Below, piece after piece: positions 8,476-17,322 of a DNA stretch of 64,000 nucleotides. The DNA is from Deltaproteobacteria bacterium (GTDB taxonomy: Bacteria; Lernaellota; Lernaellaia; JACKCT01): positions 1 to 64,000 of the forward strand of contig JADLEX010000027.1 of the NCBI GenBank assembly GCA_020845895.1, in the 5' to 3' direction. Under the pieces are notes generated by a model. That model saw nothing but the letters and a program-made list of their open reading frames with translations, had not been told where the DNA came from and ran no database searches. The first letter of the stretch is position 1, and each line of letters begins with the position of its first letter. The translations under genes were made by a program, and so were the position numbers.

Positions 8476-8931
8476 TCAGAGGGCCTGGACGAACCGGCAC
8501 TCGGGCGTGACGTTGATGATGTTGGGGACGAGTTCGGGGTACTGGGCGCACTGGTTGTCGGCGATGTCGTCCACCGGGTCGGGCGGCGAGTGCACGATGT
8601 CGCACGCCCAGCCGGTCACGATCTGCTCCGCGACGCAGGGACCCTCGGACAGGTCGATCAGGCTTTCCCCCGCGAGGTTGCACTGGATCACGCAGTTTCG
8701 GCAGGGCTCGAACGAATCCTGCTCGGCCAGATCGGCGCACTCGGCGTCGGGATCGGTCCACACCCACGGATTTCCGCCCGAGTCGTCGTCATCCGCGTCG
8801 TCGTCGCCCGCGTTGTCGTCGTCGTCGTCATCGTCGCCACCGTTGCAGGCGGACACGACCATGCCCGCGGCGGCGATGAGCGCGAGCGTCGCGAGCGCGA
8901 GATTCCACCGAGAGACAAACGATCGACGCAT
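8476..8931 (-). CDS. Asp-rich, Cys-containing lipoprotein
   Basis: A 151-residue predicted lipoprotein: basic n-region MRRSFVSRWN, hydrophobic core, lipobox VVSAC (Cys about 29), then an acidic linker (GGDDDDDDDNAGDDDADDDD). The rest is a small domain with eight Cys, including EPCRNCVIQC, which would suit disulfides in the periplasm or at the surface. The ATG at 8931 was chosen because it begins the signal peptide; the frame stays open upstream. It diverges from ispE. No family was recognised, but it belongs to the acidic-linker lipoprotein type seen throughout the window. Confidence 0.75.
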   Translation of the reverse strand: MRRSFVSRWNLALATLALIAAAGMVVSACNGGDDDDDDDNAGDDDADDDDSGGNPWVWTDPDAECADLAEQDSFEPCRNCVIQCNLAGESLIDLSEGPCVAEQIVTGWACDIVHSPPDPVDDIADNQCAQYPELVPNIINVTPECRFVQAL

Positions 8932-9079
8932 CCGACGTTCCTTTCCCCAATCGGCCCAAAAACCCGGCACGGCCATGCGCGGACCATACCATGGCGTTGG
9001 GGCTTTGGGCAGCCCATCGCGGCCTCCCGCCTTGCCCGGCATGGGCGTTCGCGATAGCGTTCGGGGCGGAGGTGCTGCC

Positions 9080-9925
9080 GTGTTCGAGCCCGTCGTTTGC
9101 GAATCGCACGCCAAGGTGAACCTGCGTCTCGAGGTGCTGGCCCGACGTGACGACGGCTATCACCTGCTCCAGATGATCAACGCGCGGATTGCCCTGGCCG
9201 ACCGCATCCGGTTCGAGCCCGCCGAGTCGGGCATCGCCCTGACCTGTTCCCGCTCCGATCTGCCGTGCGACGAAACCAATCTCGCCTGGCGCGCGGCGGC
9301 GGCGCTCTTCGAGCACGCCGGTTACCCGGGCGGCGTGCGGATCCACATCGACAAACGCATCCCCGTCGCGGCGGGGCTCGGCGGCGGTTCGGGCAACGCG
9401 GCGTGCGTGCTGGCCTCCCTCAACGAATTGCTTGGGCTCGGCGTGAGCGACCGCGACCTCTCCGCGATCGGTCTGCGGCTGGGGGCCGACGTGCCGTTTT
9501 TCCTCTTCGGCAAACCCGCGGTGGTGCGCGGGATCGGCGAGGACATCGAACCCTTCGAGGTCGCCGCCGACATTCCCATCGCGCTCCTCAATCCCGGCGT
9601 AGGGCTCTCGACCGCCGACGTTTATCGGCGCGCGTCGGCGACGCTGGACCTGCCGAAAAAGCCTTCGACGCTCCCGCGACGACTGAACGATGCCGAAGAA
9701 GTCGCCGCCGAAATGCACAACGACCTCGAAGCCCCCGCGCGCGCCCTGTGCCCCGCGATCGACGACCTGCTCGCGCATCTGCGCGACCGCGACGCTCTCG
9801 CCGCGATGGTCAGCGGTTCCGGTCCGTCGGTTTTCGGCGTCTTCGCCACGCACGACGCAGCCCGGGCCGCCGTTTCCGACATGCCGGACGGGGGCTGGCT
9901 CGCGATCGCCACCCGAACGATCTGA
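9080..9925 (+). CDS. ispE: 4-diphosphocytidyl-2-C-methyl-D-erythritol kinase IspE
   Basis: GHMP kinase of the MEP isoprenoid pathway; it phosphorylates the 2-hydroxyl of CDP-methylerythritol. The 281-residue protein has the N-terminal AKVNLRLEV (about residues 10-18), the ATP-binding motif PVAAGLGGGSGNAA (about 95-108), GADVPFFLFG, and the C-terminal MVSGSGPSVFGVF. The start is a GTG with GGAGGT seven bases upstream; the frame is open further up, but that part overlaps the divergent lipoprotein gene. Length is normal. No pathway partner is adjacent. Confidence 0.96.
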   Translation: MFEPVVCESHAKVNLRLEVLARRDDGYHLLQMINARIALADRIRFEPAESGIALTCSRSDLPCDETNLAWRAAAALFEHAGYPGGVRIHIDKRIPVAAGLGGGSGNAACVLASLNELLGLGVSDRDLSAIGLRLGADVPFFLFGKPAVVRGIGEDIEPFEVAADIPIALLNPGVGLSTADVYRRASATLDLPKKPSTLPRRLNDAEEVAAEMHNDLEAPARALCPAIDDLLAHLRDRDALAAMVSGSGPSVFGVFATHDAARAAVSDMPDGGWLAIATRTI

Positions 9926-9960
9926 CCGCCGCGCCGCAATCCGACCTCGGGGTTCGGGCG

Positions 9961-9987
9961 CCGTAGGGGCGCGATTCATCGCGCCCT
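9961..9987. repeat. Second copy of the 27-bp hairpin repeat
   Basis: Identical to 6080-6106, here 36 bp past the ispE stop. Its palindromic core GGGCGCGA-TTCA-TCGCGCCC could fold at the end of the ispE transcript. The region from here to 10219 shows an AT-richer stretch (about 10000-10090) but no recognisable gene. Confidence 0.75.
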
Positions 9988-10219
9988 CCCCACCCAAGTT
10001 CTAACCGACGTCTAAAATAGCCCTCCTAAGTGCTCGAAATCGCAGTTATTTGTTAGATTTCTCCCTATTTTGTGTCACCCTTTTGTCATCGAAACGCGAC
10101 AGCCGAACCCGTCCGCGTAGAATCCCGCCCGAGAATGCCCTCGGTGCGTAAACGCTCGGGGGATGGCGCCCCGCCGGATCGCTGCCGGGGCGAATCGAAC
10201 GAGCCCGAGGAAAGAGCCC

Positions 10220-10900
10220 ATGGAGGCCGCCGCCCGCCAGATGGTTCCCGAATCGGAAGCGCCGCTGTTTCCGCTGATGCTGCGCATCGAGCGCCGTCGC
10301 GCCGTCGTGTTCGGCGGCTCGACCGTCGCGGCGGAAAAAGTCCGCGCGCTCCGCGCCTGCCGCGCGGACGTGACGGTCATCGCACCGAATCTGTGCGACG
10401 AGCTCGCGGCGCTCGCGATTCGCGGCGAGATCACCCACGTCGCCCGCGATTATCGCGAGGGCGATCTGGCCGGGGCTCGCCTCGCCGTCTCCGCGCTGAG
10501 CGACGACGCCACGAACCGCGCCATCGTCGGCGAAGCTGAGCGAAGCGGCGTGCTGCTCAACGTCGTCGACGTGCCCGCGCTGTGCGAGTTCTTATCGCCC
10601 TCGGTCGTGCGCCGGGGCGACCTCGTCATCGCCGTGTCGACTTCGGGCCGCGCGCCGGGCGTGGCGGCCGCGCTGCGCCGCCGCCTCGACCTGCAGTTCG
10701 GGCCTGAATACGAAGCCTACATGGAACTCCTCGCGCAGACGCGCTGCCGCCTGAAAAACATGGACGGCATCGGCTACGAGCGCCGACGCGACATTCTGAA
10801 CGACGTGATGGACCTCGACGTGCTGCCGCTCCTTCGCGACGGACGGCACGCGGAAGCGAGGAAGGTGGTGGACGAATGCGTCTCGCGCTCATTGGCGTAA
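10220..10900 (+). CDS. Precorrin-2 dehydrogenase (siroheme synthase N-domain)
   Basis: NAD-dependent dehydrogenase that turns precorrin-2 into sirohydrochlorin (Met8p/SirC/CysG-N family). The 226-residue protein opens with LFPLMLRIERRRAVVFGGSTVAAEKVRAL, an NAD-binding Rossmann motif at about residues 25-35. Family motifs follow: NVVDVPALCEFLSPSVVRRGDLVIAVSTSGRAPG. The ATG at 10220 has AGGAAAG about six bases upstream. The C-terminal methyltransferase part of CysG is absent. The gene overlaps hemA by 25 bases, a common arrangement in delta-proteobacterial haem operons. Confidence 0.92.
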   Translation: MEAAARQMVPESEAPLFPLMLRIERRRAVVFGGSTVAAEKVRALRACRADVTVIAPNLCDELAALAIRGEITHVARDYREGDLAGARLAVSALSDDATNRAIVGEAERSGVLLNVVDVPALCEFLSPSVVRRGDLVIAVSTSGRAPGVAAALRRRLDLQFGPEYEAYMELLAQTRCRLKNMDGIGYERRRDILNDVMDLDVLPLLRDGRHAEARKVVDECVSRSLA

Positions 10901-12147
10901 ACCACAAGACGGCGCCGCTCGACGTGCGCGAGCGGCTCGCGTTCGCCGACGACCGGATGAGCGAAACGCTGCTCGCGCTGCACGCGTTCACGGGCGCCGA
11001 CGGCAAACGCATCATCGATGAATGCGTCGTGCTGTCCACCTGCAACCGCACCGAATTCTACTGCGTCTATAACTGCGACATCTTCAACTTCCCGGCCCTC
11101 GCGCGCTTCATCGCCGAGCGGCGCGACCTCGCCACCGACGACGTCAGCCCGCACCTGTACAACCTCTCGGGCCAGGCGGCTGTAAAGCATCTGTTCCGCG
11201 TCGCGTCGGGCCTCGAATCCATGGTCATCGGCGAGCACCAGATCACCGGGCAGGTCAAGTCGGCGTACGAGGCCGCGGTCGCTTGCCACACCAACGGTCC
11301 CTTCACCAACAAACTCTTCCACCTCGCCTTCCGCACCGCCAAGCAGGTGCGCAGCGAGACGAAGATCGGCGTCGGCTCCACCTCCGTCAGCCAGGTCGCG
11401 TGCGACCTCGCGCGCGAGCACTACCACGACCTCGCGGAGCGCCGCGCGCTCATCGTCGGCGCGGGCGAAACCGGCGCGCTGGCCCTGCGTCACCTGCGCG
11501 AGCGCGGGCTCTCGCGCATCACAATTCTCAACCGCACCGTGGCGAAGGCCGAGGCGCTGGCCGTGGAGCACGCGGCGGCGTTCGGTCCCCTGGGCGAGTT
11601 GCCCCGGTATCTGGCGACCGCGGACGTGGTCGTCTCGGCGACGAGCGCGCCCCACATGGTCGTGACCGAGGCGCAGCTTCGCACGGCGATGGCCGGGCGC
11701 ATAGAGCCGGTCCACCTGTTCGACATCGCCGTGCCGCGCGACATCGAGCCCGGCGTGCGCAACGTGCGCGGCGTGACGCTGCACGACATGGACGACCTGC
11801 AGGCGCACGTCGAACGCAACGTCGAGCGGCGCAGCGAGGAGCGGCACGCGGCGTTCAAGATCGTCGAGAACGCGGCGGAGGAGTTCGTCGGCTGGCACCT
11901 GACGAATCAGATGACGCCGGCGATCACCGAGCTGCGCAACATGGCCGAGTCGATCCGCGCGAAGGAGATCGAGAAGCTGCGCACGCACCTGTCCGAAGAA
12001 GACTACGCGCGCGTCGAAGCCGTAACCCGCACGATCATGAATAAAATGCTGCACCAGCCCATCGTCACCCTCAAACAAGCGGCGATGACGCAGGACGGCC
12101 AACAGGTCGAGACGGTGCTGCGGGCCATGATGGGGGCGGGTGGGTAA
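10876..12147 (+). CDS. hemA: Glutamyl-tRNA reductase HemA
   Basis: First committed enzyme of C5-pathway tetrapyrrole synthesis; it reduces Glu-tRNA(Glu) to glutamate-1-semialdehyde. The 423-residue protein has the catalytic Cys in VLSTCNRTEFY (about residues 53-60) and the conserved GLESMVIGEHQITGQVK. The NADPH site is ALIVGAGETGALA (about 191-203), and a C-terminal dimerisation helix is present. The start overlaps the end of the precorrin-2 dehydrogenase gene, implying coupling. The next tetrapyrrole gene, hemC, lies 1.7 kb on, past an inverted MFS gene and repeat arrays. Confidence 0.97.
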   Translation: MRLALIGVNHKTAPLDVRERLAFADDRMSETLLALHAFTGADGKRIIDECVVLSTCNRTEFYCVYNCDIFNFPALARFIAERRDLATDDVSPHLYNLSGQAAVKHLFRVASGLESMVIGEHQITGQVKSAYEAAVACHTNGPFTNKLFHLAFRTAKQVRSETKIGVGSTSVSQVACDLAREHYHDLAERRALIVGAGETGALALRHLRERGLSRITILNRTVAKAEALAVEHAAAFGPLGELPRYLATADVVVSATSAPHMVVTEAQLRTAMAGRIEPVHLFDIAVPRDIEPGVRNVRGVTLHDMDDLQAHVERNVERRSEERHAAFKIVENAAEEFVGWHLTNQMTPAITELRNMAESIRAKEIEKLRTHLSEEDYARVEAVTRTIMNKMLHQPIVTLKQAAMTQDGQQVETVLRAMMGAGG

Positions 12148-12161
12148 GCGCGAGGTTCGTT

Positions 12162-12212
12162 GGGCGCGGGAGCCTGATAGGCGCGGGAGCCTGATAGGCG
12201 CGGGAGCCTGAT
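12162..12212. repeat. Three tandem copies of a 17-bp unit
   Basis: The unit GGCGCGGGAGCCTGAT (plus one base) occurs three times head to tail, 15 bp past the hemA stop. The units are almost identical, suggesting recent slippage. No spacer architecture of CRISPR type is present. Confidence 0.85.
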
Positions 12213-12257
12213 TTCATCCTGCGCGTAGCTTACACTGCCATCCTGAGCGCTTTTTTT

Positions 12258-12325
12258 GTCATCCTGAGCGAAGCGAAGGATCTTGCCTCGATTCACACCA
12301 GACCCTTCGCTTCGCTCAGGGTGAC
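12258..12325. repeat. Inverted-repeat element (CATCCTGAGCGAAGCGAAGG family)
   Basis: Left arm at 12258-12283 (core CATCCTGAGCGAAGCGAAGG) and right arm at 12300-12325 (core CCTTCGCTTCGCTCAGGGTG) are inverse complements except at a few positions and would form a hairpin of about 25 bp. A further right-type arm is at about 14932-14955. This core is, from memory, a very widespread bacterial intergenic repeat. Confidence 0.8.
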
Positions 12326-12412
12326 ATGAGGGCTGCTGAGGGTGACATGAGGGCTGCTGAGGATGACATGAGGGCTGCTGAGGATGACATGAGGGCTGCT
12401 CAGGGTGACACA
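12316..12412. repeat. 21-bp tandem array
   Basis: About four and a half head-to-tail copies of a unit close to GAGGGCTGCTGAGGATGACA, differing at one or two positions, run on from the right arm of the inverted repeat. The GGATGACA part is the same end sequence as the flanking element, so the array looks like amplified repeat ends. There are no spacers. Confidence 0.85.
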
Positions 12413-12451
12413 GATGATCGCTCAACGTGTGACATGTAGGGGCTACTCCGC

Positions 12452-13669
12452 TCATTCGGCATGGTGAATGGCCGGCCGATATCCCTCGCCGCGCCACGTG
12501 AACCAAGCCGTCCCGAGCACGCCGAACGCGAAGGCCGTCCATAGATTGAGGCGCGGGTCCACGTTCCACAAAAACGCCCCCGCGAACGCCGCCACGGCCA
12601 CCACCGAATCGCGCATCAGGTAGTAGAGGCCGAAGACCGCGGCCTTTCGTCCCTCGGGCGCGAGGTCGAGGATCAGCGCCTTGCGCGTGGGCTCGCCGAA
12701 CTCCTTGAGCCCGCGCAGCACGAACGCGCCGACGAGCGGCCAGAATGAGTGCGAGAACATGAGCGCGACGGGGAATAGCGTGAAAAAGACAAAGGTTGTG
12801 AGCACCCAGGGTTTCTTCTCCGTGCGGTCCGCCATGTACGCGACGGGCAGGTAGATCAGCACCGCGGTCGCCATCTCCACCGTCGTGAGGATGCCGAATT
12901 GAAAACCCGTCACCGGGTGCTCGATGGTCTTCATGCACCACACCACGGCGAAGGCGTAAGGGATCTGCTCGCAAAAGCGAATGAGGATGTCCGAGACGAG
13001 CAGCCGACGCAGCGCCGAATTCATGTGCGCAAACAGGCGCAGCGGATTTTTCTCGGGCGTCGCGCGGTCCGCCTCGCGATCCTCGGGAATCAATTTTTGC
13101 TGGAGCACGCACGCCAGCAGCGCCATGGCGAGCGCGGCCACGAATGCGTACCGCACACCCGTCGTCTCGCCGTACGCGTCGATCAACGCGCCGCCGAGCA
13201 GGGGGCCGAGCGCCATGGGCACACGACGCACGAGCGAGTGCATCGCGACGCCCATGGTGCGCTGGCCGGCGGGCAGCACGCGACTGACCAGACTCATTGT
13301 CGCGGGCAGCGAAATGGCGGTCCACGACAAAAAGAAAAACGAGCCGACGATCACCGCACCCCAGCTCGGCACGGCGATGACGATGACGAACCCGAACATC
13401 GCGAGCAGGTTGAAAATCAGCAGCGCGCGGCGCGCGCCGTAGCGGTCCGACAGCCATCCGCCGGGGACCGCGTAGAGGGCCGAGAGCAGGTTGTCGAGGC
13501 CGTTGAGCAGCCCGATCGAGATGGCGCCGCCGCCCATCGCCAGCAGGTACACCGGCAAAAAACGCTCGGCGATCTTCTCGCCCATGCCGACGAGGATCAC
13601 CGCGCCGAGCAGCCCGACCATGCCGCCGCGTAAGCCGAGAAACGCGGCGATGCGGCGGTTGTCGGTCAT
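12452..13669 (-). CDS. MFS transporter
   Basis: A 405-residue major facilitator with about twelve hydrophobic segments. The inter-helix 2/3 motif GGWLSDRYGARRALL (about residues 70-84) is the MFS motif A, and a long central loop (KLIPEDREADRATPEKN) separates the halves. Start ATG 13669 gives MTDNRRIAAFLGLRGG; an ATG at 13687 would add six residues. The gene is inverted between hemA and hemC and flanked on its 3' side by repeat arrays, so it may be an insertion into a former hem operon. Substrate unknown. Confidence 0.88.
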   Translation of the reverse strand: MTDNRRIAAFLGLRGGMVGLLGAVILVGMGEKIAERFLPVYLLAMGGGAISIGLLNGLDNLLSALYAVPGGWLSDRYGARRALLIFNLLAMFGFVIVIAVPSWGAVIVGSFFFLSWTAISLPATMSLVSRVLPAGQRTMGVAMHSLVRRVPMALGPLLGGALIDAYGETTGVRYAFVAALAMALLACVLQQKLIPEDREADRATPEKNPLRLFAHMNSALRRLLVSDILIRFCEQIPYAFAVVWCMKTIEHPVTGFQFGILTTVEMATAVLIYLPVAYMADRTEKKPWVLTTFVFFTLFPVALMFSHSFWPLVGAFVLRGLKEFGEPTRKALILDLAPEGRKAAVFGLYYLMRDSVVAVAAFAGAFLWNVDPRLNLWTAFAFGVLGTAWFTWRGEGYRPAIHHAE

Positions 13670-13809
13670 CGTGGATTTCCGTCCCATTTTGTGGCGAACA
13701 CTATTCGCGATCGGCGTCAGAGCGACGTTTACACCGGTTCGTTCGCGGCGAGAACATGATCGCGCCCGCCCCTTGAACACCGCCCGCGCGCCCGGTAGAT
13801 TGCCGCGTC

Positions 13810-14745
13810 ATGCGCAAGGTCGTCATCGGAAGTCGCGGAAGTCAGCTCGCCCTTTGGCAGTCGGAACACGTGCGCGATTGGCTCACGGCCCGGCACCCGG
13901 GTTTCGAGTTCCCCATCGAGATCATCCACACGATGGGCGACAAGATCCTCGACGTGCCCCTCGCCAAAATCGGCGACAAGGGCCTGTTCACCAAGGAGAT
14001 CGAAAACGCGCTGCTCGATCGGCGCATCGACCTCGCCGTGCACAGCCTCAAGGATCTGCCGACGAAGCTCGAAGCCGGTCTCGCCATCGGCGCGGTCAGC
14101 GTGCGCGAGGACGTGCGCGACGCGTGGGTGAGCCGGCGCGGCGTCGCCCTGGCCGATCTGCCCGAGGGCGCGACCATCGCCACGTCCAGCCTGCGCCGAC
14201 GCAGCCAGCTATGGGCGAAGCGGCCCGACCTGCGCATCGTGGACATGCGCGGCAATCTGAACACGCGCATGCGCAAACTCGATGAGTCGGAGGAGATCGA
14301 CGGCCTCGTGCTCGCCGCCGCCGGGCTCGTGCGTCTCGGCTGGGAAACGCGCATCACGCACCGCATCGATTTCGATACGATCCTGCCCGCCGTGGGTCAG
14401 GGCGCGCTGGCCGTCGAGATCCGCGCCGACGACGCCGACACCGCCGCGCTGCTCGCCGCGTTCGCCGACGCGGATACGACGATCGCGGTTCGCGCCGAGC
14501 GCGCGTTTCTGCGGCATCTCGAAGGCGGCTGCCAGATCCCCATCGGCGCGCACGCGACCGTGAGCGCGGGGCGGGTGCGTCTCGACGGTTTGGTGGGGAG
14601 CCTCGACGGAAAACGCATTCTGCGCGACGCCGCCGAGGGCGACGCGACCGATCCCGAAGCCGTGGGGATCGCGCTCGCCGAGACGCTGCTCGCCGCGGGC
14701 GCCGACGTGATCCTCGCCGAGATTACCGCCGCCGCAAGAAGCTGA
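13810..14745 (+). CDS. hemC: Porphobilinogen deaminase HemC
   Basis: Hydroxymethylbilane synthase; it polymerises four porphobilinogens on a dipyrromethane cofactor. The 311-residue protein has GSRGSQLALWQSEHV at the N-terminus, the loop AKIGDKGLFTKEIENAL, and VHSLKDLPT. Substrate-binding arginines are in TSSLRRRSQL, and the cofactor-binding Cys is in EGGCQIPIGAHA (about residue 241). Length is normal. The gene is co-directional with hemA but separated from it by the inverted MFS gene, so it probably uses its own promoter in 13670-13809. Confidence 0.97.
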   Translation: MRKVVIGSRGSQLALWQSEHVRDWLTARHPGFEFPIEIIHTMGDKILDVPLAKIGDKGLFTKEIENALLDRRIDLAVHSLKDLPTKLEAGLAIGAVSVREDVRDAWVSRRGVALADLPEGATIATSSLRRRSQLWAKRPDLRIVDMRGNLNTRMRKLDESEEIDGLVLAAAGLVRLGWETRITHRIDFDTILPAVGQGALAVEIRADDADTAALLAAFADADTTIAVRAERAFLRHLEGGCQIPIGAHATVSAGRVRLDGLVGSLDGKRILRDAAEGDATDPEAVGIALAETLLAAGADVILAEITAAARS

Positions 14746-14807
14746 TTTCTCGCCGGGACCGCCGCCCCGCTCCGCCATAGCTATGCGACGGCGAGAGCGC
14801 CGGCTCG

Positions 14808-15033
14808 GCATGTGGCACGGCCGCCCTCGGCCGTGCGGAGCACGAACAGGCGGGGGCGCCTGTTCCACATCGAAGGGATTTCTCGACTCCACGCCTGCGC
14901 GAACGCTTCTGCGCGTCGCTCGGGTCCAGATCCTTCGCTTCGCTCAGGATGACAGGTTTCCTCGAAGCCTCACGCCTCGCGCCTCACGCCCCGCGCCTCA
15001 CGCCTCACGCCTCACGCCCCGAGCCTCAAGCCT
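14808..15033. repeat. Cluster of short palindromic and tandem repeats
   Basis: This gap after hemC holds no gene. It contains a hairpin around GCACGGCCGCCCTCGGCCGTGC (about 14816-14838), then a GAACAGGCGGGGGCGCCTGTTC palindrome. A single arm of the CCTTCGCTTCGCTCAGGATG family lies at about 14932-14955, and a run of CTCACGCCTCGCGC-like 10-mers at about 14975-15033 ends at the stop of the next gene. Confidence 0.75.
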
Positions 15034-15035
15034 TC

Positions 15036-17144
15036 TCAGCACCCGCAGCCGCCCGAGTCGTTGCCCTCGTCCGTATGTCGGTCATCGCCGTCGGCCGCGT
15101 CGTCGTCGCCGAGCGAAATGTCGTCGTCATCGGATTCGTCGTCGTCCGGCGGAACCCAGTCGTCATCATCATCCGCGTCGTCATCCGCGTCGTCGTCGGC
15201 ATCGTCATCGGCGCCGGGCTCGACCGTGATGTAGTTGTTGCGCGCGTAGGTGTTCGACCCGCCGGGGCCGGTGACGCGCAGTTTGATCTTGTAGCGGCCC
15301 ACCTCGGTAAAGGTGTGCGAGGGACTCTGGTCGCTCGACGTCTCGTCGTCGCCGAAATCCCACTCCCACTGCGTGATGCGGCAGCCGTTGTAGTCTTCGG
15401 AGTTGTCGAAGAAGTTCACCGTGTGCGGCGCGGGCCCGCGCAGGGGGGCGCCGGTGAAGTCGGCGACGGGCGGCGCGCACTTGATCGTGAGCGCTTCGTC
15501 CATCGTCGCGCTGCCGAAGGGCGTGGTGATGACGACGTCGTAATCGCCCACCGCCGCGCCGGTGAGGTCGAAGGTCGCCTCGGCCGCCGCGAGCGAGTTC
15601 ACCGCGAGCGCCGTGGTGTTGATCTGCGCGCGCGACGACACGAGCTTCGCCGTCATGTCGAGCGTGAAATAGTTGCCGCCCAGATCCATCGTGAAGTCGG
15701 GATCGTTGTTGAACGCCTGGTGCGGCGTCGCCGACGTCAGCTCCGGCGCGGGCGAGGTGATCGTGAATCCGCCGGGAAGCGACCCGGTGCCCGCCGGGTT
15801 CGTCACCTCGACGTCGTAGATGCCCGGCCACGCGCCGACGAGGTTCAGGTCGCACGTCAGCTCGAAGGGGTCGGCGACGACCGCGTTCGCGCAGTTCACG
15901 CCTACCGAGGCGTCAGGGCGATAGAGCCGCGCGGTGGACGTGGCGGCGAAGGTCGCGCCGGTGATCGTCACGCCGGTCAGGCTCTCGGTGTTCTCGCCCG
16001 TATCGGGATCGATCGACGACACGAGCGGGACGGGCATGTCCCACACGTACTTTACGTCCTTCACGAAGGGGTCGTAGTAGGCGATGTGCGGCGCGTTGCG
16101 GCTGTCGAGGCCGAGGCTCGTGAACATGCCCGTGATCTCGTCGCCTTCGAGCACCTCGATTTGCCACTCGCCGGCCACCTTGGTCGCGTATTTCAGGTCG
16201 CCGTCGGAAAAGTACGTCACGTGCGGCGCGGCGTCGTCGCCCATCGCGATCGACGAATACTTGCCCGTGTCGTCTCCGCCGCACTCGATCTCGTCCCACT
16301 CCCAGCTTCCCGCGAGTTTTTTCAGGATCACCGCGCACTGGTCGCCGATCAGCGGGTCGAAGTGCATGGAGATGTACACGTTGTCGCCGATGTCCATGGC
16401 GATGCCGGTGTGCTCGCCGGTGCCATCGATATCCGCGGGATCGACCACGTCCTCCTCGTGCCAGCCGAGGCCGTCCAGCCACGCGAATTTCTGGTTCGAC
16501 CACACGTCGTCGCGGTACGCCACGTTGGGCAGATCCACGGTGGAGAGCGCGATGGCAGTCCAGCTTCCCAGCCGCTCGCCGAACGCGTTGTACACGCTGT
16601 CGGGCGAGGTCTTCGACCACGCGTTCGCCCCGGTGCGCCACGCGACGCGCACGCCGTTGTCGTTCGACCATCCGTCGTCGTAATGGTACGCGGCCCACGC
16701 CTGTCCACTCGTGGTGAACGCGATGCTGATCCATCGGCCGCGGTCGTCCTCGTCCGAGTCCTCGATCGTCTCGTATTTCCACGTGTCGTCGTCGTCGAGG
16801 TACGCGAACATCGCCGCGTCGATCGCGTCGTCGTAATACGCGATGGCGGGTCGGTTCTTGATCGGGTTGATCGCGATGTCGCAGTAGTTGCCGACCTGGC
16901 CCGTGTCGATTTCGGTCACGTGCCAGCCGCCGAAATCGCGATAGGCGTACATCAGCCGCGCGAACGAGGCATCGTACCATGCGAGGTGCGGGCGGTCGTT
17001 GGAGTCCACGGCGAGCGCGGCCGACTGGCCCTGATCTCCCGCGCTGGCGACGGTTTCATAAACCCACGCGGCGCTCGCGGGCGCGGCGACCGTGAAGGTC
17101 AAAACGCAGACGATGGCGAACGCAAACATGACCCGGTGAAACAT
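15036..17144 (-). CDS. Secreted PKD/IPT protein with Asp-rich tail ending GGCGC
   Basis: A 702-residue exported protein. The signal peptide is MFHRVMFAFAIVCVLTFTVAAPASA (cleavage about 25). Residues about 26-330 hold repeated units of the type IAMG-APHVTYFSDGDLKYA, resembling a beta-propeller of sialidase/LpqB type. Two IPT/TIG-like Ig folds follow (VSSIDPDTGENTESLTGVTI; APELTSATPHQAF), then a PKD domain (PVADFTGAP to WEWDFGDDETSSD, ending GRYKIKLRVTG). The tail is almost pure Asp/Ala and ends NDSGGCGC. The ATG at 17144 is preceded by GGGAGGGAG. There is no lipobox and no C-terminal membrane helix, so the terminal Cys cluster is a candidate anchor. Function unknown. Confidence 0.85.
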   Translation of the reverse strand: MFHRVMFAFAIVCVLTFTVAAPASAAWVYETVASAGDQGQSAALAVDSNDRPHLAWYDASFARLMYAYRDFGGWHVTEIDTGQVGNYCDIAINPIKNRPAIAYYDDAIDAAMFAYLDDDDTWKYETIEDSDEDDRGRWISIAFTTSGQAWAAYHYDDGWSNDNGVRVAWRTGANAWSKTSPDSVYNAFGERLGSWTAIALSTVDLPNVAYRDDVWSNQKFAWLDGLGWHEEDVVDPADIDGTGEHTGIAMDIGDNVYISMHFDPLIGDQCAVILKKLAGSWEWDEIECGGDDTGKYSSIAMGDDAAPHVTYFSDGDLKYATKVAGEWQIEVLEGDEITGMFTSLGLDSRNAPHIAYYDPFVKDVKYVWDMPVPLVSSIDPDTGENTESLTGVTITGATFAATSTARLYRPDASVGVNCANAVVADPFELTCDLNLVGAWPGIYDVEVTNPAGTGSLPGGFTITSPAPELTSATPHQAFNNDPDFTMDLGGNYFTLDMTAKLVSSRAQINTTALAVNSLAAAEATFDLTGAAVGDYDVVITTPFGSATMDEALTIKCAPPVADFTGAPLRGPAPHTVNFFDNSEDYNGCRITQWEWDFGDDETSSDQSPSHTFTEVGRYKIKLRVTGPGGSNTYARNNYITVEPGADDDADDDADDDADDDDDWVPPDDDESDDDDISLGDDDAADGDDRHTDEGNDSGGCGC

Positions 17145-17293
17145 CCCACTCCCTCCCGAAAAAGGCATCAAAATCGGCAGCACAAATAACTTATCACGCG
17201 CGTGGGATCGGGTTCAAGGAAAATCGACGTCGATCTCGATCAGGATCGGATTGGGTTTCGCCCGGAGCCCGCCTTTCACGGCCCCGATTTCGA

Positions 17294-17322
17294 TTGACAA
17301 CCCCCCGTGCGCGGCGTAGGTT
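17294..17322 (+). promoter_or_regulatory. Candidate sigma-70 promoter with long leader
   Basis: A perfect TTGACA (17294-17299), a 17-bp spacer and TAGGTT (17317-17322) point toward the MgtE-N/NRAMP operon and leave a leader of about 280 nt before its ATG. The leader includes two near-identical copies of CGGCGGCGCGGCCGC at about 17362-17402 (direct repeat). No known riboswitch family was recognised in 17145-17610. Confidence 0.45.

Noticed and set aside
8507..9079. N-terminal extension of IspE
   Set aside because: The frame is open but overlaps the divergent lipoprotein gene; the GTG at 9080 has a well-placed GGAGGT and fits homologue starts.
12316..12412. CRISPR-like tandem repeats
   Set aside because: The 21-bp units are directly adjacent with no unique spacers, and no cas genes are nearby.
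15066..17189. Long plus-strand frame opposite the PKD protein
   Set aside because: No start, ribosome site or domain; it is rich in Val/Arg from antisense GC-rich codons, while the minus-strand product has a signal peptide and PKD fold.
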